Notes under the pieces: generated by a model | What the model was told of the DNA's origin: nothing | Seen by the model: only the letters and a program-made list of their open reading frames with translations | Databases searched by the model: none | Shown: piece by piece, positions 17,301-24,986 of the stretch | How the letters are laid out: every line of letters starts with the position of its first letter | How positions within the stretch are numbered: the stretch's first letter is position 1 | Translations under genes and position numbers: made by a program | Origin: Dysgonomonas sp. UBA5412 | GTDB lineage: Bacteria > Bacteroidota > Bacteroidia > Bacteroidales > Dysgonomonadaceae | Direction of reading: 5' to 3' | Assembly: GCA_002409595.1 (NCBI GenBank) | Contig: DHNQ01000029.1 | Coordinates: 98,750-162,749 of the forward strand | Length of the DNA stretch: 64,000 nt

Positions 17301-18888
17301 CGATAGGCGGGTTAGTAACCTGAGCAAATAGTTGACGGAAATATGTAAACAATCGTTGTGGCTTATGCGACAATAAGGCGATAGGCGTATCATTTCCCAT
17401 AGATGCAGTAGGTTCTTTGCCTTCGGCAGCCATTGGGATCAGAATCTTCTCTATATCTTCTTTATAGTAACCAAAGGTTTTCAGAAGCTTTGTATAATTG
17501 TCTACATTATATTTAGGTGTACGTCCGGACGAAACATCGTCTAATGAAATACGATTTTTAGCCAACCATTCCCGATAAGGATATGCTTTAGCCAGATTTT
17601 CTTTCAATTCGGCATCATATTGTATAGTTCCCGTTTCGGTATCTACCATCAACATTTTACCGGGACGAAGACGTCCTTTTTCCTTTATCTCAGATGGTTC
17701 GAAAGGTAGTACTCCCATTTCGGATGCAACTACCATAATGTCGTTATGAGTCATCAGATAACGTGCCGGACGCAATCCATTACGGTCTAACAATCCTCCG
17801 GCATATCGTCCATCTGAAAACAACAAGGTAGCGGGTCCATCCCAAGGCTCCATAAACAAACTATGATATTCATAGAAGGCTTTCAGATCATTGGAGATAG
17901 GGTTTTTGTCGTTCCACGATTCGGGAACCATCATTGCCATAGCATGCGGAAGAGATTTACCTGACATAACAAGAAACTCAAGCACATTATCGAAAGATGC
18001 ACTATCGCTCATATATGGCTGAACAATAGGCCATAAGTCACTTATATTTCCTAACAAATCGGATTTCAGCACACTTTCGCGGGCTTCCATCCAAAGGCGA
18101 TTACCCTTGATAGTATTAATCTCTCCATTGTGAGCAACCATACGAAAAGGGTGTGCCAAATCCCAAGTAGGGAAGGTATTGGTACTGAAACGTGAGTGAA
18201 CTAAAGCAATTGCACTGGTAAGATGTGGATTGAGTAAGTCGGGAAAATAGTGTCTCAACTGCTCGGAAGACAACATTCCTTTATATATAATACGTTTTGT
18301 AGAAAGACTTACAATATAGAATGCCCGTTTTGTTTCCAAAGTAAATGATTTGGAATCAAATATCTCTTTTTCAATTTTTTTACGCAATAAATACAATTTG
18401 TGCTCAAGAGCATCCTGAGACAGACCTTCTTCGCCTACGATAAAAATCTGTTTTATCTGAGGTTCGTTAGACAACGCCATTTCGCCCAGAATATCACTAT
18501 TGACCGGTACATCACGTACTGTAAGGAGCTTTAAGCCTTCTTTATCTATATACTGGGTAAGGGTTATCATACATGCTTCGGCTTCTGCATCTCCTTTGGG
18601 TAAGAATACAAGTCCTGTACCATAATGCCCTTTTTCGGGAACGGGAATGCCTTGCAAAAGGATAAACTCGTGCGGTATTTGTAACATAATACCGGCTCCG
18701 TCACCGGTTTTGTTGTCTGCGTTTTCGGCTCCACGATGAGTCATATTCTCTAACACGCGAAGTCCATTCTCAACGATAGCATGAGATTTTGCGCCCTTTA
18801 TATGAAGTACCATACCTACACCACATGCGTCGTGTTCGTAGGCCGAATCATATAGTCCGTGCTGGGTTGCTGTTTTTAAATCCTGCAT
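14371..18888 (-). CDS. gltB: Glutamate synthase large subunit
   Basis: This 1505-residue subunit makes two glutamates from glutamine and 2-oxoglutarate. An N-terminal propeptide precedes the catalytic Cys22 in HDACGVGMV, where class II glutaminases are cleaved. The glutaminase domain runs to about 430. A central domain and the FMN/3Fe-4S synthase domain follow, with GEGGELPERF, KPGEGGQLPG and the cluster motif CIMMRKCHLNTCPVG. The C-terminal GXGXG beta-helix includes GLSGGKIII and GMSGGVAYV. All domains are intact and length is normal. A TATATTTG box (18948-18955) lies 59 bases upstream. GltBD next to Kor suggests shared use of 2-oxoglutarate. Confidence 0.97.
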   Translation of the reverse strand: MQDLKTATQHGLYDSAYEHDACGVGMVLHIKGAKSHAIVENGLRVLENMTHRGAENADNKTGDGAGIMLQIPHEFILLQGIPVPEKGHYGTGLVFLPKGDAEAEACMITLTQYIDKEGLKLLTVRDVPVNSDILGEMALSNEPQIKQIFIVGEEGLSQDALEHKLYLLRKKIEKEIFDSKSFTLETKRAFYIVSLSTKRIIYKGMLSSEQLRHYFPDLLNPHLTSAIALVHSRFSTNTFPTWDLAHPFRMVAHNGEINTIKGNRLWMEARESVLKSDLLGNISDLWPIVQPYMSDSASFDNVLEFLVMSGKSLPHAMAMMVPESWNDKNPISNDLKAFYEYHSLFMEPWDGPATLLFSDGRYAGGLLDRNGLRPARYLMTHNDIMVVASEMGVLPFEPSEIKEKGRLRPGKMLMVDTETGTIQYDAELKENLAKAYPYREWLAKNRISLDDVSSGRTPKYNVDNYTKLLKTFGYYKEDIEKILIPMAAEGKEPTASMGNDTPIALLSHKPQRLFTYFRQLFAQVTNPPIDPIREELVMSLAGYIGSLHKNILEPIPEHTKMVGLSNPFLSNRELDLLIHLQYKGFKCEVLPMLFDPKQGGGGLEKALDELCKKAEKAVDNGNNYIILSDRGVDAENVAIPSLLAVSAVHHYLIERRKRMQIDIVVESAEPREVMHFALLFGYGANAVNPYLALAVIEEMVKKGDIHLDFHTAMKNYVKAINKGLLKTMSKMGISTLKSYIGAQIFEAIGLSSALVSKYFSGTTSKIEGIDLNDIASDTIEAYYEAFEDEFVDPSLISQGIYAWRRNGEYHAWNPETIMKLQMSTRLGSYKKFKEYTDSIDKKPEKIFLRDFLDFEPSKKPIDIAEVEPVSAITKRFVTGAMSFGSISREAHEAMAVAMNAIGGKSNTGEGGELPERFATNARSAIKQVASGRFGVTTEYLVNADELQIKIAQGAKPGEGGQLPGFKVDKIIAKTRHSIPGISLISPPPHHDIYSIEDLAQLIFDLKSVNPVAQISVKLVSESGVGTVAAGVAKAKADRIVISGCEGGTGASPASSIKHAGLPLEIGLAEVQQTLVLNNLRGQVYLQTDGQLKTGHDIIVAAMMGAEEFGFATSALIVLGCIMMRKCHLNTCPVGVATQNEELRKKFIGRSEYLINYFSFLAEEVREHLASLGFRSLDEVVGRADLLKYMKSEQNEKVRKMDLSRLIYFPVEAKENAIRHIKNQDHKLDDVLDLKLITTSRLAIDKAMPIEISRTIKNTDRTVGAMLSGQIAKKYGNEGLPADTIRCTFQGAAGQSFGAFLSHGVTFRLEGDANDYVGKGLSGGKIIIVPPAVSTFKPEENIIAGNTLLYGATSGEIYINGRVGERFCVRNSGATAVVEGAGDHCCEYMTGGRTVVLGKTGRNFAAGMSGGVAYVYSVDGDFDYYCNMQMVEISLIEDTYDSKELRQLITNHYNYTASPLAKYILDNWNTEVEKFMKVTPIEYKKVLQDEKLEAIKKKIAQVEFDY

Positions 18889-18947
18889 AGTTATTAGTTG
18901 ATATAAAAATTGAAAGATAATAGAGGCTTATCCAAAAAGCCAGTTGA

Positions 18948-18955
18948 CAAATATA
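18948..18955 (-). promoter_or_regulatory. -7 box of the gltBD promoter
   Basis: TATATTTG on the minus strand sits 59 bases before the gltB ATG. TTTG elements occur upstream but at 11 and 15 bases, shorter than the usual 19-21, so the match is partial. Confidence 0.42.
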
Positions 18956-19102
18956 CGAATTTACAGCAAACAAAATATCCTTTTGATAAAAAAAATAGAT
19001 TTAAAAGTAAAAAAAATACTTTTAGTCATTTTTACTTAACAAAAGAACACAAATAGTTAAATGTAATTATCATGCGGATAATCGGGAAATAAGTCATTAA
19101 TC

Positions 19103-19138
19103 AAAAAGCCCCCGAATATATTATCCGAGGGCTTTTTT
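19103..19138 (-). terminator. Terminator of the kor operon
   Basis: A GC-rich stem (19103-19111 with 19129-19137) is flanked by A and T runs on both sides. It sits 20 bases past the korC stop and is probably active in both directions. Confidence 0.85.
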
Positions 19139-19158
19139 CATGTATTTTAGTAACCGAT

Positions 19159-19719
19159 TTATTCTAAAACCGATTTTTGAACTTCTTGTATAATCTCCAT
19201 CCCTTTGAGAATGGCTTGCTCATTCATCGGAAGAAGTTTATGATGGCGTTCGGGAAGAGATTTTTTCAATCCCAACATTACATTATCCAGTTTAACCATT
19301 GGGGATACTTTCAACAAGCCTCCTAATACAATCATGTTGAATGCTTTGTTATTCTGCATCAATGCTGCTGTATCTAATGCCTCTATCTTGTAGATGCTAA
19401 TATCCTTTCTTTGAGGCGGATGCTGAAATCCATTAGGATCATAGATAAGTATTCCTCCGGGTTTTACATGTGGCTCGAATTTTTCGAGCGACGGTTGATT
19501 CAATACTATTGCTATATCGTATTCGTTTACAATAGGTGAACTGATTGGGCTATCGCTCAATATTACGGTTACATTTGCAGTACCTCCTCTTTGTTCAGGA
19601 CCATAGGAAGGAAACCAAGATACTTCTTTATTTTCCATCAAGCCCGAATAGGCTAATATTTTACCCATAGATAAAACTCCTTGTCCTCCAAAGCCGGCTA
19701 TTACTATTTCTTGTGTCAT
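19159..19719 (-). CDS. korC: 2-oxoacid:ferredoxin oxidoreductase gamma subunit
   Basis: The 186-residue subunit begins at the ATG at 19719 (MTQEIVIAG). A longer frame overlaps korB and is out of family, while a good Shine-Dalgarno AAGGAGAG at 19726-19733 supports this start, unusual for this genome. GFGGQGVLSMGKIL near residue 8 and SYGPEQRGGTANV mark the gamma domain of 2-oxoacid:acceptor oxidoreductases, which contributes to CoA-dependent oxidative decarboxylation. It is the last gene of korD-korA-korB-korC, and its upstream Shine-Dalgarno touches the korB stop. The substrate is probably 2-oxoglutarate; a branched-chain 2-oxoacid (VorABCD-like) preference cannot be excluded. Confidence 0.92.
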   Translation of the reverse strand: MTQEIVIAGFGGQGVLSMGKILAYSGLMENKEVSWFPSYGPEQRGGTANVTVILSDSPISSPIVNEYDIAIVLNQPSLEKFEPHVKPGGILIYDPNGFQHPPQRKDISIYKIEALDTAALMQNNKAFNMIVLGGLLKVSPMVKLDNVMLGLKKSLPERHHKLLPMNEQAILKGMEIIQEVQKSVLE

Positions 19720-19725
19720 GCGTTT

Positions 19726-19733
19726 CTCTCCTT
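19726..19733 (-). promoter_or_regulatory. Strong Shine-Dalgarno site of korC
   Basis: AAGGAGAG lies 6 bases before the korC ATG and directly at the korB stop codon. Most genes in the window lack such a site, so korC may depend on it for reinitiation at the overlap. Confidence 0.7.
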
Positions 19734-20510
19734 TTAGATATTTTTCAAATCGCCCATCGGATAGACCGGAAACATATGTTCTACCATCCAGTCGTTTGCC
19801 GCAGCCGGAGTCATTTTCCAACCGGCATTACATGTAGAAACAATTTCAACAATGGAAGTTCCTTTATTTTCCATAGAGTTTTCGAAAGCTTTTCTAATCA
19901 TGCGTTTTGCTTTCTTTACGGAGGCGGCTGTATGTACACTTTGACGTGTAGCCAGACAAACACCTTCGAGCTGAGCCAACAGATCCAGAATCTTTAATGG
20001 ATAGCCATTTTCATGCACATCGCGCCCATTAGGCGTTGTAGATGTTTTCATATGATTGAGGGTAGTCGGAGCCATTTGTCCTCCGGTCATACCATATATA
20101 CCATTATTTATAAAGATAACAGCTATATTTTCGCCTCTATTAGCGGCATGAATGGTTTCGGCTGTGCCAATGGCTGCCAAGTCTCCGTCGCCCTGATATG
20201 TAAAAACCATTTTCTCCGGATTCAGTCGTTTTACTGCGGTGGCTACTGCCGGTGCGCGTCCGTGTGCCGCTTCTTGCCAATCGACATCAAGGTAATTGTA
20301 TGCAAATACAGCGCATCCAACGGGAGCTATGGCAATTGTTTTATCGGTTATACCCATCTCATCAACTACTTCTCCGATTATCTTATGGACAACTCCATGA
20401 GAACAGCCCGGACAATAGTGCATATCTGTTTCATTCATCAATACCGGCTTGGCATATACCAAATTGGCAGGATCTATTATGTTTGCAGGGTCTATAATAT
20501 TTGTACTCAT
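19734..20510 (-). CDS. korB: 2-oxoacid:ferredoxin oxidoreductase beta subunit (TPP-binding)
   Basis: The 258-residue beta subunit binds thiamine diphosphate and Mg2+. HYCPGCSHG near residue 31 is the family signature, GDGDLAAIGTAETIHAANR is the TPP motif, and NNGIYGMTGGQ completes it. The N-terminus has an odd tandem duplication (NIIDPAN followed by IIDPAN, residues 4-16). Its codons differ synonymously, so the duplication is not recent. The gene lies between korA (42-base gap) and korC. With the alpha and gamma chains and the small ferredoxin subunit it forms a four-subunit enzyme linking 2-oxoacid decarboxylation to ferredoxin. Confidence 0.94.
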   Translation of the reverse strand: MSTNIIDPANIIDPANLVYAKPVLMNETDMHYCPGCSHGVVHKIIGEVVDEMGITDKTIAIAPVGCAVFAYNYLDVDWQEAAHGRAPAVATAVKRLNPEKMVFTYQGDGDLAAIGTAETIHAANRGENIAVIFINNGIYGMTGGQMAPTTLNHMKTSTTPNGRDVHENGYPLKILDLLAQLEGVCLATRQSVHTAASVKKAKRMIRKAFENSMENKGTSIVEIVSTCNAGWKMTPAAANDWMVEHMFPVYPMGDLKNI

Positions 20511-20552
20511 AACTTTTGAACTTTGAATTTCACTTAGTCAACTGCTTATTCC

Positions 20553-21635
20553 TTAGCAGTCAAATTTATTTTGCAATGCATCTACAACTTCAGCCGGAGT
20601 AGGTACAATACCTCCCAAACGGCCATAGTGTTCAACTTTTACCTTTCCATTCACAGCCAAACGTACGTCTTCGACCATTTGTCCGGCATTCATTTCTACG
20701 GTAAGGATACCTTTTATCTTAGATGAATATTTATCTATTGCTTTGGAAGGGAACGGCCATAGTGTAATAGGACGAATAAGACCTACTTTTATGCCTTGAG
20801 CCCGTGCAAGATCCATTGCTTTTTGACAGATACGTGCTGCTGAACCGAATGCAACTAGAATATAATCTGCATCTTCGCAATTTATCTCTTCTGATAAACA
20901 AACTTCTTTTTCTATTTTCTTATATTTAGCTTGCAACCTAAGATTGTTTATTTCCATCTTATGCGAATCCAGTTCTAATGTAGTGATCACATTAGGTTTG
21001 CGATCGGCTGGTTTGCCTAATGTAGCCCAAGGGCATTGCTCTCTGATTTCGGTATCTGTTCTTCTGCGCTTAAAAGCAGGCAGTTTCACTTTTTCCATCA
21101 TCTGACCGATAACGCCATCTGTCAGAATCATTACAGGGGTCTGATATTTGAAGGCAAGATCAAAGCCCATCACCACAAAATCGGACATTTCCTGCACAGA
21201 GTTGGGTGCCAATGTAAGGAGTTTGTAATCTCCATGCCCGCCTCCTTTTACTGCCTGAAAATAGTCTGCTTGCGAGGGTTGTATAGTTCCCAATCCGGGA
21301 CCTCCACGCATTACGTTGACAAGCAAGCAGGGTAATTCTCCTGCAGCTATATATGATACTCCTTCCATCATCAGGCTCATACCGGGGCTCGACGATGATG
21401 TCATCACTGCTTTACCACAGCCTGCACCACCATACACCATATTGATAGAGGCGGTTTCGCTTTCGGCTTGAAGGACTACCATTCCGGTTGTTCTCCAAGG
21501 AGCCTCAGCCATTAATGTTTCCAGTATTTCCGATTGGGGAGTTATGGGATATCCGAAGTAACCATCTGCACCATATCGTATAGCAGCATGAGCTATGGCT
21601 TCGTTACCTTTCAATAAAAATATTTCTTCTGACAT
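20553..21635 (-). CDS. korA: 2-oxoacid:ferredoxin oxidoreductase alpha subunit
   Basis: The 360-residue alpha subunit carries the conserved YPITPQSEILETL near residue 30 and a SSSSPGMSLMMEG motif. The C-terminal part is the pyrimidine-binding/transketolase C-like region (about 240-355). Bacteroidetes annotations often call this protein VorB, while genome context with citrate synthase, aconitase and GltBD favours 2-oxoglutarate as substrate; this is inference. It is separated from the ferredoxin gene korD by a 70-base gap that contains a strong hairpin with a T run, so read-through from korD is probably partial. Confidence 0.93.
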   Translation of the reverse strand: MSEEIFLLKGNEAIAHAAIRYGADGYFGYPITPQSEILETLMAEAPWRTTGMVVLQAESETASINMVYGGAGCGKAVMTSSSSPGMSLMMEGVSYIAAGELPCLLVNVMRGGPGLGTIQPSQADYFQAVKGGGHGDYKLLTLAPNSVQEMSDFVVMGFDLAFKYQTPVMILTDGVIGQMMEKVKLPAFKRRRTDTEIREQCPWATLGKPADRKPNVITTLELDSHKMEINNLRLQAKYKKIEKEVCLSEEINCEDADYILVAFGSAARICQKAMDLARAQGIKVGLIRPITLWPFPSKAIDKYSSKIKGILTVEMNAGQMVEDVRLAVNGKVKVEHYGRLGGIVPTPAEVVDALQNKFDC

Positions 21636-21650
21636 AAGCTTTTGATTGAT

Positions 21651-21700
21651 AAAAAAACGAATTACTGATATTCTACATTTTTGCGTAGATTAGTAATTCG
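21651..21700 (-). terminator. Intra-operon terminator/attenuator between korD and korA
   Basis: On the minus strand a long hairpin (9-bp outer helix 21692-21700 with 21658-21666, inner GTAG/CTAC helix) is followed directly by seven T. It sits between the ferredoxin-subunit gene and korA. It would leave more korD-only message than full operon message, or be the site of regulated read-through. Confidence 0.72.
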
Positions 21701-21705
21701 TCATA

Positions 21706-21936
21706 TTATTCGAACTTTTTCTTGTACACAGTAAGACATCCGTCGGGGCATACATACCCACAATTAGCACATCCTATACAAGCATCGGGGTTTTTCATAT
21801 AAACATAGTGGTAGCCTTTTTGATTGACATTTCTAGGCTGAAGTTCCAAGACATCGCACGGACAAGAGACGACACAAAGGTCGCATCCTTTGCAACGCTC
21901 TTCGTTTACCACAACTATTCCTTTTATTTTGGCCAT
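21706..21936 (-). CDS. korD: 2-oxoacid:ferredoxin oxidoreductase delta subunit (2x4Fe-4S ferredoxin)
   Basis: The 76-residue ferredoxin-like subunit has two complete 4Fe-4S motifs: CKGCDLCVVSCP (about residues 18-29) and CIGCANCGYVCP (about 53-64). It carries electrons out of the oxidoreductase toward free ferredoxin or flavodoxin. It is the first gene of the kor operon, with a TACCTTTG -7 box 62 bases upstream. A terminator lies between it and korA. The length matches delta subunits of KGOR/VOR enzymes. Confidence 0.93.
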   Translation of the reverse strand: MAKIKGIVVVNEERCKGCDLCVVSCPCDVLELQPRNVNQKGYHYVYMKNPDACIGCANCGYVCPDGCLTVYKKKFE

Positions 21937-21998
21937 TTCCTTATAATAATTTTTTTAGCACTCTATTCGGTTGAAGTGACTATTGTCTGATCTTACTA

Positions 21999-22006
21999 CA
22001 AAGGTA
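21999..22006 (-). promoter_or_regulatory. -7 box of the kor operon promoter
   Basis: TACCTTTG on the minus strand lies 62 bases before korD. The expected -33 TTTG is not clear. Confidence 0.48.
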
Positions 22007-22139
22007 TATGTATTTATTTTGAAAACCCGTATTTTGATGAACAAAGATGTTAAAATCATAATGTCTTTAAACATATTCATTGCCATTAGGTGTTCAGCTT
22101 AATATCTGATTACAAAACAATTGCATATACAACTTTTAC

Positions 22140-22613
22140 TTAAACCAGCTTTTCTAACTTAATATTAGCAACTTGTATCAGCTTCTCCGGATTTATTTGG
22201 ATTTGCAGACCTCTACGTCCTGCACTTATATATATAAAATTGAAATCCAATGCTGATTCATCTATATAAGACGGATATACCTTTTTCATACCGATAGGTG
22301 AACATGCTCCTCGTATATATCCTGTAACATTCAACAAATCTTTCATTGGTATCATATCACATTTTTTATTTCCTGATATTTTGGCTGCATTTTTCAAATC
22401 CAATTCCTCATCTCCGGGTATGATGCAAACAAAGTAACCGGACTTATCTCCTTTAAGAACGAGCGTCTTAAACAATTGATCCACCGGTTCGTTGAGCTGT
22501 CGAGCAACGTGAACCGCGCTAAGATCAGATTCATCTACCTCATAAGGTATGAGTTTATATTCTACTTCTTCTTTGTCTAACAATCTTGCAGCATTTGTCT
22601 TATCTACTTTCAT
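22140..22613 (-). CDS. ybaK: Cys-tRNA(Pro)/Cys-tRNA(Cys) deacylase YbaK
   Basis: The 157-residue trans-editing protein hydrolyses mischarged Cys-tRNA(Pro). It has the YbaK/EbsC fold with KTNAARLLDKEEVEYKLIPYE at the start, FKTLVLKGD near residue 47 (Lys of the active site), and GYIRGACSPIGMKK near 95. The C-terminal strand YISAGRRGLQIQI is the final family landmark. Length is typical. It appears monocistronic. A 12-bp perfect inverted repeat lies 32 bases before its ATG (22645-22673) and could be an operator. Confidence 0.93.
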   Translation of the reverse strand: MKVDKTNAARLLDKEEVEYKLIPYEVDESDLSAVHVARQLNEPVDQLFKTLVLKGDKSGYFVCIIPGDEELDLKNAAKISGNKKCDMIPMKDLLNVTGYIRGACSPIGMKKVYPSYIDESALDFNFIYISAGRRGLQIQINPEKLIQVANIKLEKLV

Positions 22614-22644
22614 AGAAATTCGGCTTTACTTCTTTATATAGAAC

Positions 22645-22673
22645 AATTAAATAAACCCTTAGTTTATTTAATT
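22645..22673. repeat. 12-bp perfect inverted repeat upstream of ybaK
   Basis: AATTAAATAAAC at 22645-22656 pairs with GTTTATTTAATT at 22662-22673 with a 5-base spacer. It is AT-only in the outer part and has no adjoining T run. It may be a transcription-factor site or a weak pdxH terminator. The rest of the 235-base gap between ybaK and pdxH is AT-rich and holds a second, 7-bp repeat at 22751-22770. Confidence 0.45.
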
Positions 22674-22848
22674 ATTGCCTTATGATTTACAATTAGTTGA
22701 AATATGAACTAAATAATTTAAATTCTGGAATAAATAAACGGTATATAAACAACAAGAATATACTCTTGTTCAGATACTTATTCACATTATCAGTTATTAA
22801 AAACACAGAATAATAGAAACTGTTCATATTTCTTATTTTTCACAATAT

Positions 22849-23487
22849 TTATGGAGCTAGACGTTCTATTTTCCAGCCATCATTCATCATTCTATATCGA
22901 ATTCGATCATGCAGTCGGTTTTTACGTCCTTGCCAAAATTCAATCAAATGAGGTTTTACGATGTACCCTCCCCAATTATCAGGACGGGTTATTTCTTTCC
23001 CTGCAAAACGTGTTTCGAAATCAAGGATCAGATGTTCCAGATATTCTCTATCGGGTATTACTTTACTTTGTGGTGAAGCCCATGCTCCAAGTTTACTTTT
23101 TGCAGGACGTACTTCAAAATAAGTATCGGACTCTTGTGGGGATATTTTTTCTGCTCGACCTTCTATTCTCACCTGTCTTTCTAATTCATGCCATGCAAAA
23201 TTAAGCGCGCAGTAATTATTCACGTTCAATTGCTCTGCTTTTAAACTTTCGTAATTCGTAAAAAAAACAAATCCATCGGGCTTAATTTGCTTCAACAACA
23301 CAATACGTGAAGATGGCTTTCCATCGGGAGTGGCAGTAGCCAAATTCATTGCATTCGGTTCTAAAGCTTCGGCAGCAAGAGCTTCATGAAACCATAATTC
23401 AAACATCTGCATAGGGTCTGCAACAGCATCGGCTTCATCTAGCGTTTTCAAAGAAAAATCTCTCCGTATATTAAATAAATCAGTCAT
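22849..23487 (-). CDS. pdxH: Pyridoxamine/pyridoxine 5'-phosphate oxidase
   Basis: The 212-residue FMN enzyme oxidises pyridoxine or pyridoxamine phosphate to pyridoxal phosphate. It shows the classic MNLATATPDGKPSSRIVLLK segment, FVFFTNYESLKA, the substrate-binding FAWHELERQVRIEGRAEK, and the C-terminal EFWQGRKNRLHDR with the conserved Arg/His. Ending in ERLAP is typical. The gene is single, with no obvious operon partners. PLP made here serves HisC, DapL and other transaminases in the window. Confidence 0.96.
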   Translation of the reverse strand: MTDLFNIRRDFSLKTLDEADAVADPMQMFELWFHEALAAEALEPNAMNLATATPDGKPSSRIVLLKQIKPDGFVFFTNYESLKAEQLNVNNYCALNFAWHELERQVRIEGRAEKISPQESDTYFEVRPAKSKLGAWASPQSKVIPDREYLEHLILDFETRFAGKEITRPDNWGGYIVKPHLIEFWQGRKNRLHDRIRYRMMNDGWKIERLAP

Positions 23488-23551
23488 ACTTTTGGTCGTA
23501 TTAAAGGATCAAATATATAAATATTTATGTTTCATAGCGAGTGAAATATCA

Positions 23552-23587
23552 TAAAAAAATCCCCATTGACATCACGTCTACGGGGAT
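23552..23587 (-). terminator. Terminator of the flavodoxin-DUF2023 operon
   Basis: An ATCCCC/GGGGAT helix (23559-23564 with 23582-23587) with an inner GAC/GTC pairing is followed on the minus strand by seven T. It lies 35 bases past the stop of the DUF2023 gene. Confidence 0.78.
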
Positions 23588-23622
23588 CCTAAGATCAACT
23601 AAAAAAACTATCAATAGAAAAG

Positions 23623-23979
23623 TTATGCTAAACAAAGTATGTTCTTGTCCTTTTCTTTCTGTTTCTTGCAATACCGAGTACATTGTTCACTTATACTATA
23701 ACCTAACAATATACCGAGTATAAAATCTTCTTCAGGTGTCAGTAGGTTGAGAGGTTTATCATTACATATCCGATTTACCACAACCAAACATTCTTCTTTC
23801 CCAAAGAATATATTTAAATTTCCATTTTTCAATCGTTGAAGTTTATAACTGATTGCATTTTTTTCCAATTTCCAAATCGCCTTCTTTTCGGCATCCGCCG
23901 GCAATGTATAAAGAACCAAATCTCGGACTCCTTTCTTATATTCATAAATCAAGTGATGGAAAACACGCATATCTGTCAT
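23623..23979 (-). CDS. DUF2023 family protein, flavodoxin partner
   Basis: The 118-residue protein resembles DUF2023. RVFHHLIYEYKKGVRDLVLYT at its start, the NIFFG strand and a C-terminal GYSISEQCTRYCK segment fit the family as I remember it. It follows the flavodoxin gene with 6 bases between stop and start and shares its terminator, so the two are co-transcribed. DUF2023 genes are often seen beside flavodoxin genes in other phyla, suggesting a role tied to flavodoxin use or maturation; the biochemical function is unknown to me. Two cysteines near the end (QCTRYC) could bind metal, which is speculation. Confidence 0.78.
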   Translation of the reverse strand: MTDMRVFHHLIYEYKKGVRDLVLYTLPADAEKKAIWKLEKNAISYKLQRLKNGNLNIFFGKEECLVVVNRICNDKPLNLLTPEEDFILGILLGYSISEQCTRYCKKQKEKDKNILCLA

Positions 23980-23985
23980 ATCACT

Positions 23986-24486
23986 TTAAATTTCTTTCTT
24001 CAGTTCCTGTACCCAATTAGAAATACGTTGACTAGTTTGATCCGATTCATTATCGTTATCGATAGCCAATCCTACAAACTGCCCATCGACTACTGCTTCC
24101 GAATCATCATAAGTATATCCTTCTGTACTTACTTTGCCGATAAGGGTGCATCCTTTAGATTTAACTACTTCGTAGACCTTACCCATAGCATCGCAAAAAG
24201 TATCGCTATATGATGAAGAATCTCCACATCCGAATAGTGCAACTTTCTTTCCACTAAGATCAGCCTTCTTTACTTTATCAATGTAATCTTCCCAATCGTC
24301 TTGCAGATCACCTAATCCTAAAGTTGACGTACCAAACAAAATAACATCATAGTCCGAGTAACTAGTATCTGCTTTTGACACATCGTGTAAGTCTGAGTTG
24401 GCAACACCTAATTCTTTAGCAATTTCTTCTGCTACCTCTTGAGTATTTCCTGTAGTAGAACCGTAATATATTCCTATTTTCGACAT
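23986..24486 (-). CDS. fldA: Flavodoxin (long chain)
   Basis: The 166-residue FMN-binding electron carrier shows the phosphate-binding loop YYGSTTGNTQEVAEEI (residues 8-23), the LFGTSTLGLGDLQDDW loop around 51-66, and LFGCGDSSSYSDTFCDA with the insertion that marks long-chain flavodoxins. It can replace ferredoxin under iron limitation and accept electrons from PFOR (nifJ at 38432) or Kor. It starts an operon with the DUF2023 gene. No Fur-like palindrome was recognised in the 217-base upstream gap, which is otherwise AT-rich with the rpmA terminator at its far end. Confidence 0.95.
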   Translation of the reverse strand: MSKIGIYYGSTTGNTQEVAEEIAKELGVANSDLHDVSKADTSYSDYDVILFGTSTLGLGDLQDDWEDYIDKVKKADLSGKKVALFGCGDSSSYSDTFCDAMGKVYEVVKSKGCTLIGKVSTEGYTYDDSEAVVDGQFVGLAIDNDNESDQTSQRISNWVQELKKEI

Positions 24487-24650
24487 TTGTAAATAAATTT
24501 AGAATTATCTAATATATTTTGTACAGTGCAAAGAAACACTATAATACGAGAAGGGGCAATACCAAAAAATAATGATATTTATTGCTGTTTCTCATTATTA
24601 ATAAGTATTCGCAATAGATAAATAGAACAATGGCAACCTTTTAGAAAAAA

Positions 24651-24690
24651 AAGAAGCAACCTGAATTATCAGATTGCTTCTTATATGCTT
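24651..24690 (-). terminator. Terminator of rplU-rpmA
   Basis: A 13-bp stem (24651-24663 with 24670-24682, one wobble on the minus strand) is followed by a T-rich run downstream on that strand. It lies directly beyond the rpmA stop. Confidence 0.85.
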
Positions 24691-24703
24691 GTTTGGTAAT
24701 CTA

Positions 24704-24967
24704 TTAAGCTTCTGCTACTGGTAGTACAGAAACGTAAGATCTGTCATTTCTTTTCTTACGAAATACTACTGTACCATCTACAAGTGCAAATAATGTATGA
24801 TCTTTACCGATACCTACATTTTCGCCCGGATGATGAGTTGTACCTCTTTGACGAACTATAATATTTCCGGCTTTAACGATTTCTCCACCGAATGCCTTAA
24901 CGCCTAATCGTTTACTTTCCGATTCACGGCCGTTTTTGGAACTACCTACACCTTTCTTGTGTGCCAT
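24704..24967 (-). CDS. rpmA: 50S ribosomal protein L27
   Basis: The 87-residue protein begins MAHKKGVGSSKNGRESESKR, the canonical N-terminal tail that reaches toward the peptidyl-transferase centre. GGEIVKAGNIIVRQRGTTHHPGENVG and a KDHTLFALVDG strand complete the family signature. No Firmicutes-type cleavable N-terminal extension is present. It lies 19 bases after rplU, the usual bacterial order L21-L27. Confidence 0.98.
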   Translation of the reverse strand: MAHKKGVGSSKNGRESESKRLGVKAFGGEIVKAGNIIVRQRGTTHHPGENVGIGKDHTLFALVDGTVVFRKKRNDRSYVSVLPVAEA

Positions 24968-24986
24968 TTTCTTCTATTTTTACTGA

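Noticed and set aside
22751..22770. 7-bp inverted repeat after pdxH as a terminator
   Set aside because: The stem is short and AT-rich with no clear T run, so it is mentioned with the ybaK upstream region only.
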